This document shows, in pieces, positions 51,208 through 59,243 of a stretch of 64,000 bases of DNA. Source of the stretch: Desulfuromusa sp. (GTDB lineage Bacteria; Desulfobacterota; Desulfuromonadia; Desulfuromonadales; Geopsychrobacteraceae). The translations under genes and the position numbers were made by a program. Each line of letters opens with the position of its first letter. Within the stretch, counting starts at the first letter, position 1. The notes beneath the pieces were generated by a model that did not search any database, was not told the DNA's origin, and saw nothing but the letters and a program-made list of their open reading frames with translations. The DNA is taken from positions 1 to 64,000 of the forward strand of contig JAKIUD010000006.1 of NCBI GenBank assembly GCA_021647765.1. The letters run 5' to 3'.

Positions 51208-51842
51208 TTCGAGAGACTCCTCAAACGGGTTGACGCAACTTGACCTAATTTACTATTTTTATCAACCTGCACAACAACTTGGTAAAGTTCTCGTGCTCGC
51301 GGAAAATTTCCTTGTGCTTCCTCAGCCTCACCAAGGAGAAATGTCCCCTGGGTTGTCGGCAGCAGTTGCAAAGAAACTTCAAGCTGGGAGATGGCCTTGG
51401 AAAATTGTCGATTCTGTAGATAAATATATCCCAGACCTAAATGGGATTTGTGATAATCGGGATCAAATCTTACCGCCTTAAGCAAATAACGCCGGGCGGG
51501 AACGATATCCTCCTTGCGCAGGTAAGCCATCCCTAATTCGGTCAGTAAAAACCCACTTTCAGGAATCTGTTGCATCGCCTTGTGGTAGGTCTCAAGCGCA
51601 ATATCCAACTGACCTTGCGCCTCGGAAATACGTGCCTGTTCGTAAAGCATATATGCTTCAGGATGTGTCTCCCGCAACTGTTGCACGGCTTGATCATGTA
51701 AAATCCTGCTTTGCCGGATTTCCTGCTGCATTAAGATTCCCCTGGACATAAGATCACTCTGCTCAGTCGACGGATTCACGACACAACCACTTAATCCAAG
51801 AATAAAACCCAGCAACAACAAATAGATATGGTATATTTTCAA
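51204..51842 (-). CDS. TPR-repeat lipoprotein
   Basis: About 212 residues. TTG start at 51842 has GGGAG seven bases upstream and gives the lipoprotein signal LLLLGFILGLSGC with the lipobox cysteine near residue 20; a GTG at 51884 would add fourteen polar residues. Then a helical linker and about four TPR units (PEAYMLYEQARISEAQGQLDIALETY..., DYHKSHLGLGYIYLQNRQFSKAISQLE, TFLLGEAEEAQGNFPRARELY). PilF-like scaffold possible, but there are no pilus genes nearby. Divergent from 51908. Confidence 0.8.
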   Translation of the reverse strand: MKIYHIYLLLLGFILGLSGCVVNPSTEQSDLMSRGILMQQEIRQSRILHDQAVQQLRETHPEAYMLYEQARISEAQGQLDIALETYHKAMQQIPESGFLLTELGMAYLRKEDIVPARRYLLKAVRFDPDYHKSHLGLGYIYLQNRQFSKAISQLEVSLQLLPTTQGTFLLGEAEEAQGNFPRARELYQVVVQVDKNSKLGQVASTRLRSLSK

Positions 51843-51907
51843 GAGATAACTCCCGTGTCCAATAGTATTTTTTTTACTTACCACACCTTAATGTTAAAGG
51901 AGTTTTG

Positions 51908-52447
51908 ATGCTTTCTAAAAATGATGCAACAGTTTTGTTGAAAATTGCCCGTGAGGCTATTATTCATCATATCAGGAATGAGGATTATAGCCCGACACCA
52001 AGAGAAGAAAAAGCCCTCAATGAACATTCCGGCTGTTTTGTAACAATTAAACGCGGTGGCCACTTACGCGGCTGCATCGGAAACTTTCAGTCTCAACAAC
52101 CAGTGTATCAAGAAGTTTCGACAATGGCTGTCGCTGCGGCCAGTCAGGATCCACGTTTTCAACCCATGACACTTGAGGAACTGGATAATTTTGAGCTGGA
52201 GATTACGGTTCTATCGCCTCTGGAAAAAATTGACGATATCAACCAGATTAAAGTTGGCACTCACGGTATTTACATCATAAAAGGGCATAACCGTGGCGTG
52301 TTATTGCCACAAGTCGCCACAGAATATGGTTGGGACAGAGAAACTTTTCTTCGGCAAACCTGTATCAAAGCGGGGCTAGCTGAAAACTCATGGCAGCTTC
52401 CAGATGCAGAAATCTATATTTTCAGTGGGCAAATTTTCAGCGAATAA
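51908..52447 (+). CDS. AMMECR1-domain protein (AmmeMemoRadiSam system protein A)
   Basis: 179 residues. FVTIKRGGHLRGCIGNFQSQQPVYQEV contains the LRGCIG signature, and GVLLPQVATEYGWDRETFLRQTCIKAGL is the conserved C-terminal block. In many anaerobes the same domain travels with MEMO1 and a radical-SAM protein; neither is in this window. ATG 51908 is preceded by AAAGGAG at five bases; TTG 51905 is rejected. Molecular role unknown. Confidence 0.9.
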   Translation: MLSKNDATVLLKIAREAIIHHIRNEDYSPTPREEKALNEHSGCFVTIKRGGHLRGCIGNFQSQQPVYQEVSTMAVAAASQDPRFQPMTLEELDNFELEITVLSPLEKIDDINQIKVGTHGIYIIKGHNRGVLLPQVATEYGWDRETFLRQTCIKAGLAENSWQLPDAEIYIFSGQIFSE

Positions 52448-52536
52448 AGTTAAAGTTAAACCATCAATAATCATTATAACTAACTGAAGTGCAGGTCAAT
52501 TTAGTTACAATGTTATAATATTTTTTAAGTGAAAAA

Positions 52537-53454
52537 CTAGGCAATAAATCCTTGAAGGATGCCCGTCAGAGTGAGCACACTGGCCGCAATCCAGAGAATA
52601 ACACCATGAAACAATGGTCGAGGTCCTATTTTTTGCAGAACTTCACGACTCAACCCACATCCAATGAGAAATAAGGTAACGACCAAAGCTTGTCTGGCAA
52701 TAATACTCAAGAAATTCCACAGAACAGAGAGTTGCGGAAGGAGACTGTGCAATACCGCCGCTAAAATAAAACCGACAATAAAAAGTGGAAACTTAGCTTT
52801 CTGATCAGAATGAAACCATAAACCTGCAAGTAAAGCTATGGGCGCGATCCAGGCAGCGCGAGTCAATTTTACCGTTGTCCCGATACGCAGGGCTTCTGCC
52901 CCATAGCTTGTTGCCGCACCGACAACACTACTGGTATCATGGATGGCTAAACCGGCCCAGACTCCAAATTGATGCTGGCTCAAATCAAATACGTGGCCGA
53001 GCAACGGAAACAAGATTAAAGCTACGGCATTTAGAGTAAAAACCGTTGCCAGAGAAACAGCGACTTCATCATCCTTGGCTCCGACAACAGGCGACATGGC
53101 GGCAATGGCACTACCACCACAGATAGCCGTACCGCAAGAAATAAGGATAGCGGTGTTTCCTTGCAATTTGAGCAACCGCCCCAAAAGCAGCCCAACCCCG
53201 ATAGTCAACAGAATCCCGATCACGGTATAACCGATGGCTCCCCGACCAACACTCCAGACTTCCTGAATACTTAATCCAAATCCCAACCCGACAACAGATA
53301 TTTTCAACAGTTTCTGGCTGGCTACCGTTGATTCTTTCGGCCAGGGGTTGCCAATTATCAGACTGAACATAATTCCTGCGGCCAGAGCTATCGGAGTTGT
53401 AACCCCCGGAACTGCACAAATTAAGACAAGCAGGATAAATATAATTTTAGGCAT
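52537..53454 (-). CDS. yeiH: YeiH-family putative sulfate exporter
   Basis: 305 residues, about ten helices (UPF0324). Conserved blocks LLKISVVGLGFGLSI, ISCGTAICGGSAIAAMSP and GLAIHDTSSVVGAATSYG are seen. Assigned to the putative sulfate exporter family; a sulfite or sulfonate-breakdown link is known for relatives. Divergent from a LysR gene 123 bases away, the usual yeiE-yeiH arrangement. Confidence 0.9.
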   Translation of the reverse strand: MPKIIFILLVLICAVPGVTTPIALAAGIMFSLIIGNPWPKESTVASQKLLKISVVGLGFGLSIQEVWSVGRGAIGYTVIGILLTIGVGLLLGRLLKLQGNTAILISCGTAICGGSAIAAMSPVVGAKDDEVAVSLATVFTLNAVALILFPLLGHVFDLSQHQFGVWAGLAIHDTSSVVGAATSYGAEALRIGTTVKLTRAAWIAPIALLAGLWFHSDQKAKFPLFIVGFILAAVLHSLLPQLSVLWNFLSIIARQALVVTLFLIGCGLSREVLQKIGPRPLFHGVILWIAASVLTLTGILQGFIA

Positions 53455-53577
53455 AGGGTCTCCACTGTTCTTTTAATAGATTTTATTCAGTTATTTATGG
53501 TCGCGATAGTAGCAATCTTTTCATATAAATAAAAATAGATAGTTTTTACAATCTAGATCAATTATATTGATGTATCT

Positions 53578-54468
53578 ATGAGTATAAGCCTGAGAAAACT
53601 TGAAATTTTTGTGACTGTCGCAACCCTGGGCAGTGTTACTGGAACTGCCGACAAATTACTGCTCAGCCAGTCTGCTGTCAGCATGGCATTGGCAGATTTA
53701 GAGAATCAGCATGCTCACCCATTGTTTCTTCGCCTTGGACGCAAACTGAAATTGAATGATCGGGGGAAAATGCTTTTGCCCACTGCGCAAGACATCCTCA
53801 AGCAACTATCCAAGTTTGAACAACAGCTTGACAGTTCAACGACAGAACCTCTGGGACAACTTCGTGTTGGAGCAAGCACAACGATAGGAAACTACCTGTT
53901 ACCGTCACTCATGGCTCAATTTTCACATAAGTATTCTAAAGCTCAAATTGTCATGCAGGTTGGCAACAGTAAAGCTATTTCTGCAGCTTTGAGCGAAGGA
54001 AGTATTGATCTGGCGCTAATCGAGGGACCATGCCATCTTGCGCATCTGAAACAATATCATTGGCAGAATGATGAATTAGTTGTCATTGCTGGCAATAAAC
54101 ATCCATGGGTAAACGGCAAGACAATCAGTCAGGAAGAGCTATTAAATGCAGATTGGATAATTCGGGAAGCAGGATCTGGCACCAGAGAAGTATTTGAACA
54201 GGCTTTGGGAGCGCCCTTGTTCAATCTTTCATCCGGAATAGAAATGGGTCACACAGAAGCGATTAAAAAAGCCGTAGAAGCAGGCCTTGGGGTCAGCTGC
54301 CTGTCCCGTCTGGCGGTACAACGAGAGCTTGAACACGGTTGGTTAGTTGAAATCCCAACAACGTTACAACTTACACGTCCACTTTCACTGCTACGACTGC
54401 CATCGGACTACTGCAGCCCCCTGTTGAAGGCCTGTTTGGATATGTTGATACCGGGTTTTGCGGAATAA
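53578..54468 (+). CDS. LysR-family regulator (YeiE/CysL-like)
   Basis: 296 residues. Winged helix RKLEIFVTVATLGSVTGTADKLLLSQSAVSMALADLENQ at ~5-45 and a periplasmic-binding-like effector domain. Effector pocket region GASTTIGNYLLPSLMAQF and WIIREAGSGTREVFE are characteristic of the YeiE/CysL branch, which senses sulfite or sulfate metabolites. Divergently transcribed from yeiH, its probable target. The 123-base spacer is AT-rich and should contain both promoters. Confidence 0.9.
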   Translation: MSISLRKLEIFVTVATLGSVTGTADKLLLSQSAVSMALADLENQHAHPLFLRLGRKLKLNDRGKMLLPTAQDILKQLSKFEQQLDSSTTEPLGQLRVGASTTIGNYLLPSLMAQFSHKYSKAQIVMQVGNSKAISAALSEGSIDLALIEGPCHLAHLKQYHWQNDELVVIAGNKHPWVNGKTISQEELLNADWIIREAGSGTREVFEQALGAPLFNLSSGIEMGHTEAIKKAVEAGLGVSCLSRLAVQRELEHGWLVEIPTTLQLTRPLSLLRLPSDYCSPLLKACLDMLIPGFAE

Positions 54469-54579
54469 AACTTTCGAGTAGTTTTTCAGAAATAAAAAAC
54501 AATTTTTCAAACTGATTCGGTATTCCTCTCCACATCGGGGAGAAGTACCGAAATAAGTTACCTCAGACAGTTTATTTGG

Positions 54580-54858
54580 TTAGCCTGCTTCACGCTCCAA
54601 ACCTTTTCTGATCTTATAGAAATAATCAACTAAAGCTCCAGATTCTTCAGCAGATAAATTCTCAAGACCGTTTTTGTGCATGATATTGATGATCAGATGC
54701 CAGGTATCTCTAGTAAAGCCAGGTTTTCCCGGATCAGCAACAGAATCATGGCAAGAGACACAATATTTGTTATTTAGTGCATACCCGTGCATCTGATTTT
54801 GGTGCTCGTAGCGTAACTGCTGGCAGCCAAAATAAAATACTAACTAAACTCTCTTCAT
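54580..54858 (-). pseudogene. Monoheme cytochrome c lipoprotein gene broken by an amber codon
   Basis: From ATG 54858, with GAGGAGGAG directly upstream, the frame reads MKRV, then TAG (54846-54844), then LVFYFGCQQLRYEHQNQMHGY and on, in the same frame, to a heme motif CVSCH and the end at 54580. The hydrophobic stretch ending in FGC looks like a short lipoprotein signal. Translation from the next ATG (54792) would give a 70-residue protein with heme site but no export signal, which could not mature. One nonsense change therefore seems to have inactivated the gene, unless the amber is suppressed. It is the last member of the operon starting at 58975. Confidence 0.6.
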
Positions 54859-54873
54859 ACACTCCTCCTCAAT

Positions 54874-55602
54874 TTAGTGGCTACAACTACATGCTCCATT
54901 CATAGAACAAACCGCATCTATGTGCGCCGCACGCAACCATTTATTCAGTTTGTTGTCAGGAATAATTTTCTCAAGTAACCCAGAATCTAACTCAAACTCA
55001 TCTATAAACTCTTGAAATACAGTTTCTGAATAGCTCAAAAAAGACGTACATACAGATCCATCTCGTAACGAAAATGCATCTTGATGGTGTTGTTTTGATT
55101 GAAAATTTAATGAACTGACCAATAAATCAATGAATTCATGGAGAGGATGATTTTCGTCCTTTTCTGAGCTGTAGAACAGGACTTGCAGTTGGCTATCTGA
55201 ATCAATGACACATCCAACCTCTGCAACAACAAAGAGTGAAACAAATTGTTCATAAGCTTCAAATTTTGGTGTCCGTGTTTCCTGGTCAAAAACAGCCCCA
55301 TCACTGATCAGCCATTTTTCCCTTGCACTCAAACCATGATAGGCTTCTTCTTCAACCGTTGGGAAATAGTGCAGAGACAAACTGACATATTGATTGTCAC
55401 CAAGCGGCTCATCTGCATGTAAACGCAATAAAAATGCGCCCTTGATATGATCCAACCAGAAATACCAAGCTGGATCTTCTATCCAGACCTGACTAATCCC
55501 TTTGAAACCAGTCTGGTTACAAACATCTTCATGCCAGGTTAAATAGCTGAAAGTATTTTCAATCAGATTCCTGGTGACACTATAGGCATCAATTCCACTC
55601 AT
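54874..55602 (-). CDS. Unknown protein with Cys-rich C-terminal tail
   Basis: 242 residues, soluble, acidic. No family recognised. Aromatic-rich N-terminal half (DPAWYFWLDHIKGAFLLRLHAD), mostly helical middle, and an unusual ending AVCSMNGACSCSH with three cysteines and a final histidine that could bind a metal or heme precursor. Start ATG overlaps the preceding gene's stop (ATGA). Its place between an unknown small protein and a cytochrome gene suggests a chaperone-like or maturation role for the redox operon (inference). Confidence 0.6.
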   Translation of the reverse strand: MSGIDAYSVTRNLIENTFSYLTWHEDVCNQTGFKGISQVWIEDPAWYFWLDHIKGAFLLRLHADEPLGDNQYVSLSLHYFPTVEEEAYHGLSAREKWLISDGAVFDQETRTPKFEAYEQFVSLFVVAEVGCVIDSDSQLQVLFYSSEKDENHPLHEFIDLLVSSLNFQSKQHHQDAFSLRDGSVCTSFLSYSETVFQEFIDEFELDSGLLEKIIPDNKLNKWLRAAHIDAVCSMNGACSCSH

Positions 55603-55892
55603 ATCACGCCCCTTTTACACAACTCATCTGCGAGTTCAATTGTTTCAACACCCTCATAAGGCATACCCTGATCCCTGGCCATCTGCTCAAACATATCACG
55701 CGGATAAGCCAAGGTCAGGGAATAACTCATTTCGTAAGAATCGAAGAATTCACCTTTGCCCGGAGTATCATCCATCACGTCCTGTACGGCATCATTCACC
55801 TCAGTGAAAGTTTCCTGAAGGCTCAAGAAACCTTTTTGAGCTGCGCGGATCGATTCGTCGAATGCTTCTCGGAAAAACTCACGACGTTTCAT
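55599..55892 (-). CDS. Small unknown protein with RR motif at N-terminus
   Basis: 97 residues. It begins KRREFFREAFDESIRAA: the twin arginine and following FF resemble a Tat motif, but no hydrophobic core follows, so export is doubtful; similar RREFF starts are seen in NapF/ferredoxin-like proteins. The rest is acidic and helical. It begins two bases after the membrane-protein stop and overlaps the next gene, so translation is tightly coupled. Function unknown. Confidence 0.6.
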   Translation of the reverse strand: MKRREFFREAFDESIRAAQKGFLSLQETFTEVNDAVQDVMDDTPGKGEFFDSYEMSYSLTLAYPRDMFEQMARDQGMPYEGVETIELADELCKRGVI

Positions 55893-55894
55893 AA

Positions 55895-57088
55895 CTATTT
55901 GCGGATCGGGAATGCGTTAAAAAATTTATCGTATACCAAAATCATAGTCATTGACATAAGAGTCCAGCACAACGATGTATCGTCAATATTACCAATACCT
56001 GGAACCCGATCGACAAATTTTGGACCCAGAGTTTCTGAGTAATAGAAGTAATAGATCAACATCCCTGCACCACTGACAACGATAAGTCTGACAATAGCAG
56101 CTAACCACTTGTTCGCAGGTTGGAAGACGTTGTTAAAGAAAACCTTCACAATCATCAGGGCTAGCATGAAGAAAGCTGCAATTTCAGCGGTATGCACATG
56201 GCGGAAACGCGGGTCATCAGTGTAGTTACCACCGGTAAAGGGCTCATACCAGTAATAGGACATAATTGCCTCAGTGATATACATAAAAATGAAACCACCG
56301 CCAACCGCAATAACCAGTGCGACGATAGCTCCAATCCAGGAACCGCTTTTTTCATCGCTGCGAAACAGGTTAAATGGAAATCCATCCATACAGTCATTCA
56401 AAAACATCAGAATAAACAGCCCGGCAAACATCCAACCAAGATGATAAAAAGAGCTGGCAGTCATTGCTATTCCATCCCACCAAGGCAGCACTCCGGCAAA
56501 AACTTGTTTTGGTTGAAACAGAGCTGTGATGTTTGGATGAAAGAAAATTGCGTAGAAAATTATACCGATAAATGCCGTTGCAAAAAACTTACTGAACCCC
56601 ACTACCGTCTGCTTCATACCGTCCCAAGGCGCATTCCCAAAGCCTGTATTCCAAATCATTGAAACCCAGATCAGTGCCGTGGCAACAAACAGGATGGCCA
56701 GCGATGAATTTTCACGAGCATTCCATATTTCCAGACCCGTTCCACCGGTAGCAATCTGAGCTTGCGGACTGAAATAAGTGATCCCGAACTGACCAAGGAT
56801 ATTCCAGAAGAAAACATAGTAAATAACATAAAAAACAACGATCGAAGTAATCAGTGGTGCTATCCCTTTTACGATATTTCTTGTTTCATTCTTCCAACCG
56901 AAAATATCAGCAACTAATATCACTGTATAAAAATAAAATGCAGCTAACGATAGCCCATACATCGGGGTAAAAAGCTTAAAAACACCGTTGCTTGGTGCAA
57001 AAAAGAGCCGCCACAGGGCAAAATTAACCACGATCATGACAACAAATGCAATCAGGCCGAAGAGGTAATTATATTTTGTTGTAGTCAT
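55895..57088 (-). CDS. Polytopic membrane protein of unknown family
   Basis: 397 residues from ATG 57088 (GAGAGG upstream; a longer start at 57109 is also possible). About eleven predicted helices. Histidines sit inside or at the edges of helices: FFHPNITALF, SFYHLGWMFAGLF and FRHVHTAEIAAFFML, the last an HxH pair, so heme or metal coordination in the membrane is plausible. No permease or dehydrogenase signature recognised. Second gene of the operon after the Tat-exported hydrolase. Confidence 0.65.
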   Translation of the reverse strand: MTTTKYNYLFGLIAFVVMIVVNFALWRLFFAPSNGVFKLFTPMYGLSLAAFYFYTVILVADIFGWKNETRNIVKGIAPLITSIVVFYVIYYVFFWNILGQFGITYFSPQAQIATGGTGLEIWNARENSSLAILFVATALIWVSMIWNTGFGNAPWDGMKQTVVGFSKFFATAFIGIIFYAIFFHPNITALFQPKQVFAGVLPWWDGIAMTASSFYHLGWMFAGLFILMFLNDCMDGFPFNLFRSDEKSGSWIGAIVALVIAVGGGFIFMYITEAIMSYYWYEPFTGGNYTDDPRFRHVHTAEIAAFFMLALMIVKVFFNNVFQPANKWLAAIVRLIVVSGAGMLIYYFYYSETLGPKFVDRVPGIGNIDDTSLCWTLMSMTMILVYDKFFNAFPIRK

Positions 57089-57157
57089 TTCGTAACCTCT
57101 CAAGAACATTCAATAAAAAGAACGCAACACCGATATTAGTGTTGCGCTCTGTAATAA

Positions 57158-58222
57158 TTAGAAAACAACCGTATCCCCATTCGTCAGGAATACATTGCTG
57201 TCTTTGGCCACAGCTGATTGTCTTGGGTAAGTTTTATATTCATTGGTTCCCTTAACAATCGGCAGCCCAGCTTTGGCTGCATTTTCAGCCCAGACCCAAC
57301 CAGTACAATGGTTACAACCCATCTTTTTCGGATTAAAGGCTTTTGCCCCCTTAATAATATCGTCCATTTTAGGATCCCAGTTTTCAAACAGGGAAATGTG
57401 CAAGCCACCGTAGCAACCGTAAATCTGATCTCCACCTTTAATCTGACGTCTTGCGGTCGAATAAAGAGTCAATAGCCCAGGATGACAACAACCAGTGACC
57501 GTGACAATCCCTTTCCCCTTAACATTGACATAAACAACATTTTCACCACGAACCCGGAGCAGAATCGGCACATCAAATTCCTTGATTGCAACACCGGGAT
57601 AGAGTTTATAAAACTGTTTTGGGTTTGTTTTAACCAGTTCACCTTTGAAAGGAACATCATTTTTATTAATCAGCTGTCCCTTCGCCTCATTTTTCCCGCC
57701 GTAAAGAAGTTTTTCATCTTCCGGGTACATCGTTTCCGGTGCATAAATTTTTATTTTGTCATTATGCTTCAGGGTAGATTCAATCCCCCAGAAATGATCC
57801 AGGTGCCAGTGAGTTAGCACCATAGTATCAATCTCTTTGCTAGCGATCATTTTATCGATACCATGTCGTTCGTAGACATAATCCATCCACTCATTGCTCC
57901 AGCCAGTATCCATCAACAATTTATTGACCGTACCATCAAGCTGCTCAATTTCAAGCAAAGTGGCATAACCACCAGCATTCTTTGGATCCCAAGGGATATC
58001 GTACTGGTTGGTGCTGGCACCACCATTGTCAACGATATCTTTCTTAAATTGATCATTGTCAAACCAACTGGTCTCAGTTAACACAGTGATTTTCAAGCTT
58101 TTACATTCACCGATATCCTCTTTTCCCCGGGCAAAAGCCTTACTTGGAGCACCAAGTGTAGCTGCGGCTCCAACACCAGCAGCGGTTGCCCCCATCGCTT
58201 TCAGAAAGTTACGTCTTTTCAT
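57158..58222 (-). CDS. Tat-exported metallo-beta-lactamase-fold hydrolase
   Basis: 354 residues. Twin-arginine signal MKRRNFLKAMGATAAGVGAAA with cleavage near AFARG, so periplasmic with folded cofactor. Catalytic motif THWHLDHFWG, plus TGCCHPGLL, YGCYGGLHISL and GCNHCTGW, the layout of the COG1237 (DHPPP-synthase-like) branch. Here GCNHCTGW carries two extra cysteines. GGAGGAAGG directly before ATG. First structural gene after the GntR regulator (75 bases). Substrate unknown; a periplasmic hydrolase or metal/cofactor enzyme is likely. Confidence 0.85.
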   Translation of the reverse strand: MKRRNFLKAMGATAAGVGAAATLGAPSKAFARGKEDIGECKSLKITVLTETSWFDNDQFKKDIVDNGGASTNQYDIPWDPKNAGGYATLLEIEQLDGTVNKLLMDTGWSNEWMDYVYERHGIDKMIASKEIDTMVLTHWHLDHFWGIESTLKHNDKIKIYAPETMYPEDEKLLYGGKNEAKGQLINKNDVPFKGELVKTNPKQFYKLYPGVAIKEFDVPILLRVRGENVVYVNVKGKGIVTVTGCCHPGLLTLYSTARRQIKGGDQIYGCYGGLHISLFENWDPKMDDIIKGAKAFNPKKMGCNHCTGWVWAENAAKAGLPIVKGTNEYKTYPRQSAVAKDSNVFLTNGDTVVF

Positions 58223-58297
58223 TCCTTCCTCCTCTACGTTCGGGTTGATGAAACTTCGCTCAATTTTTCTGCCAATATCTCAGGATGGCGTGACAAA

Positions 58298-58975
58298 TTA
58301 ATTGAAAATGGTATATGCATATTTCTCAAACAAACCAGACAATTTATTGTTAAGTTGGATACAAGTATCTTTCGCTAATACATGATTCCGCTTTTTAACC
58401 GCCTGGAACAAATTGACATGTTCAGAAAAATAAGCATTTCTCTCTTCACCTCCTGCTGCTTGCAAGACAGAAACAATATAATGGTGTGGAATTTTCACTT
58501 CGTTGAGCATACGGATATATTCAGGATTCAAACATCTTTCATGAATGATATTTATAAAGCGGTTATGTAATTGTTCTATCGATTGGATATCCATATTGAC
58601 GACGGCTTTTCCTAAATCGACAAGGCAATCTTCCAGCTCTTGCAATGACTTACCTGTCATTTCTTCAGAACCCAACTCAGTGACTTTCGCAGCAACCAGA
58701 ATCCGCGCTTCAAACACCTGTTGGATTCTCCCCATTGTCCACTCTGTGTCTTTCCTTGCAAGAGCCTGCTGTAAGGCAAAATCTGAGGAAAGCAAATATC
58801 CACTGCCTTGTTTGACATCTAAAACTCGTTTGGACATAAGTTCTTTCAGTGCATTTCTGACACTGGAACGGCTGATTTCACAACGCTCTGCCAGCTTACG
58901 TTCAGAGGGTAAGCGGTCGCCTGTCGTCAATCCAAGCCCACCTATCTCTGCTAAAACTGTATCGACAACTGACAT
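58298..58975 (-). CDS. GntR-family (FadR/FCD subfamily) regulator
   Basis: 225 residues. Winged helix at ~18-65 (LTTGDRLPSERKLAERCEISRSSVRNALKELMSKRVLDVKQGSGYLL) and an all-helical FCD domain with metal-site histidines (LHNRFINIIHERC, ...SEHVNLFQAV). Typical ligands are small carboxylates. It heads the minus-strand operon 58975-54580, 75 bases before the hydrolase. Two palindromes in its leader match the FadR-type operator. Confidence 0.92.
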   Translation of the reverse strand: MSVVDTVLAEIGGLGLTTGDRLPSERKLAERCEISRSSVRNALKELMSKRVLDVKQGSGYLLSSDFALQQALARKDTEWTMGRIQQVFEARILVAAKVTELGSEEMTGKSLQELEDCLVDLGKAVVNMDIQSIEQLHNRFINIIHERCLNPEYIRMLNEVKIPHHYIVSVLQAAGGEERNAYFSEHVNLFQAVKKRNHVLAKDTCIQLNNKLSGLFEKYAYTIFN

Positions 58976-59002
58976 AATCCTCCGAATCAGAACATGGTTT
59001 TA

Positions 59003-59019
59003 AATTGTATAAACCAATT
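59003..59019. promoter_or_regulatory. Palindrome near the gntR start
   Basis: AATTG and CAATT with a seven-base centre TATAAAC; resembles a FadR-type TnGTnnnACnA site with one extra base. 28 bases before the gntR ATG. Confidence 0.4.
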
Positions 59020-59108
59020 AGACAATAACTTCAACCTTAAAATACTATCTACCTTTTCCATACTGGATTAGGGTGATTAGCAAAGTTCTAAATACAAATA
59101 AACATAAT

Positions 59109-59119
59109 TGGTATAACCA
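59109..59119. promoter_or_regulatory. Perfect FadR-type operator upstream of gntR
   Basis: TGGTATAACCA matches the FadR-subfamily consensus TnGTnnnACnA at every fixed position. It lies 134 bases before the gntR ATG, in the spacer between gntR and the PAS-gene terminator, so autoregulation of the operon is likely. Confidence 0.6.
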
Positions 59120-59183
59120 TTAATAACTATTTTAGATTTATTATCGTGAGTATAAATATTAGAACGATAATTCAGACAAACAA

Positions 59184-59216
59184 AAAGCGGGCTGTGAATT
59201 CAATTCACAGCCCGCT
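59184..59216 (-). terminator. Terminator after the PAS/GAF gene
   Basis: AGCGGGCTGTGAATT and AATTCACAGCCCGCT form a 15-base perfect inverted repeat. On the minus strand it is followed by TTTTTG. It lies 28 bases past the stop at 59244. Confidence 0.88.
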
Positions 59217-59243
59217 ATCCTAAAAAAGAAAGAGATCGGTAAA

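Noticed and set aside
54844..54846. Pyrrolysine reading of the amber codon
   Set aside because: It would place the residue in a signal peptide, and no pyl genes or Pyl-dependent methyltransferases are in the window.
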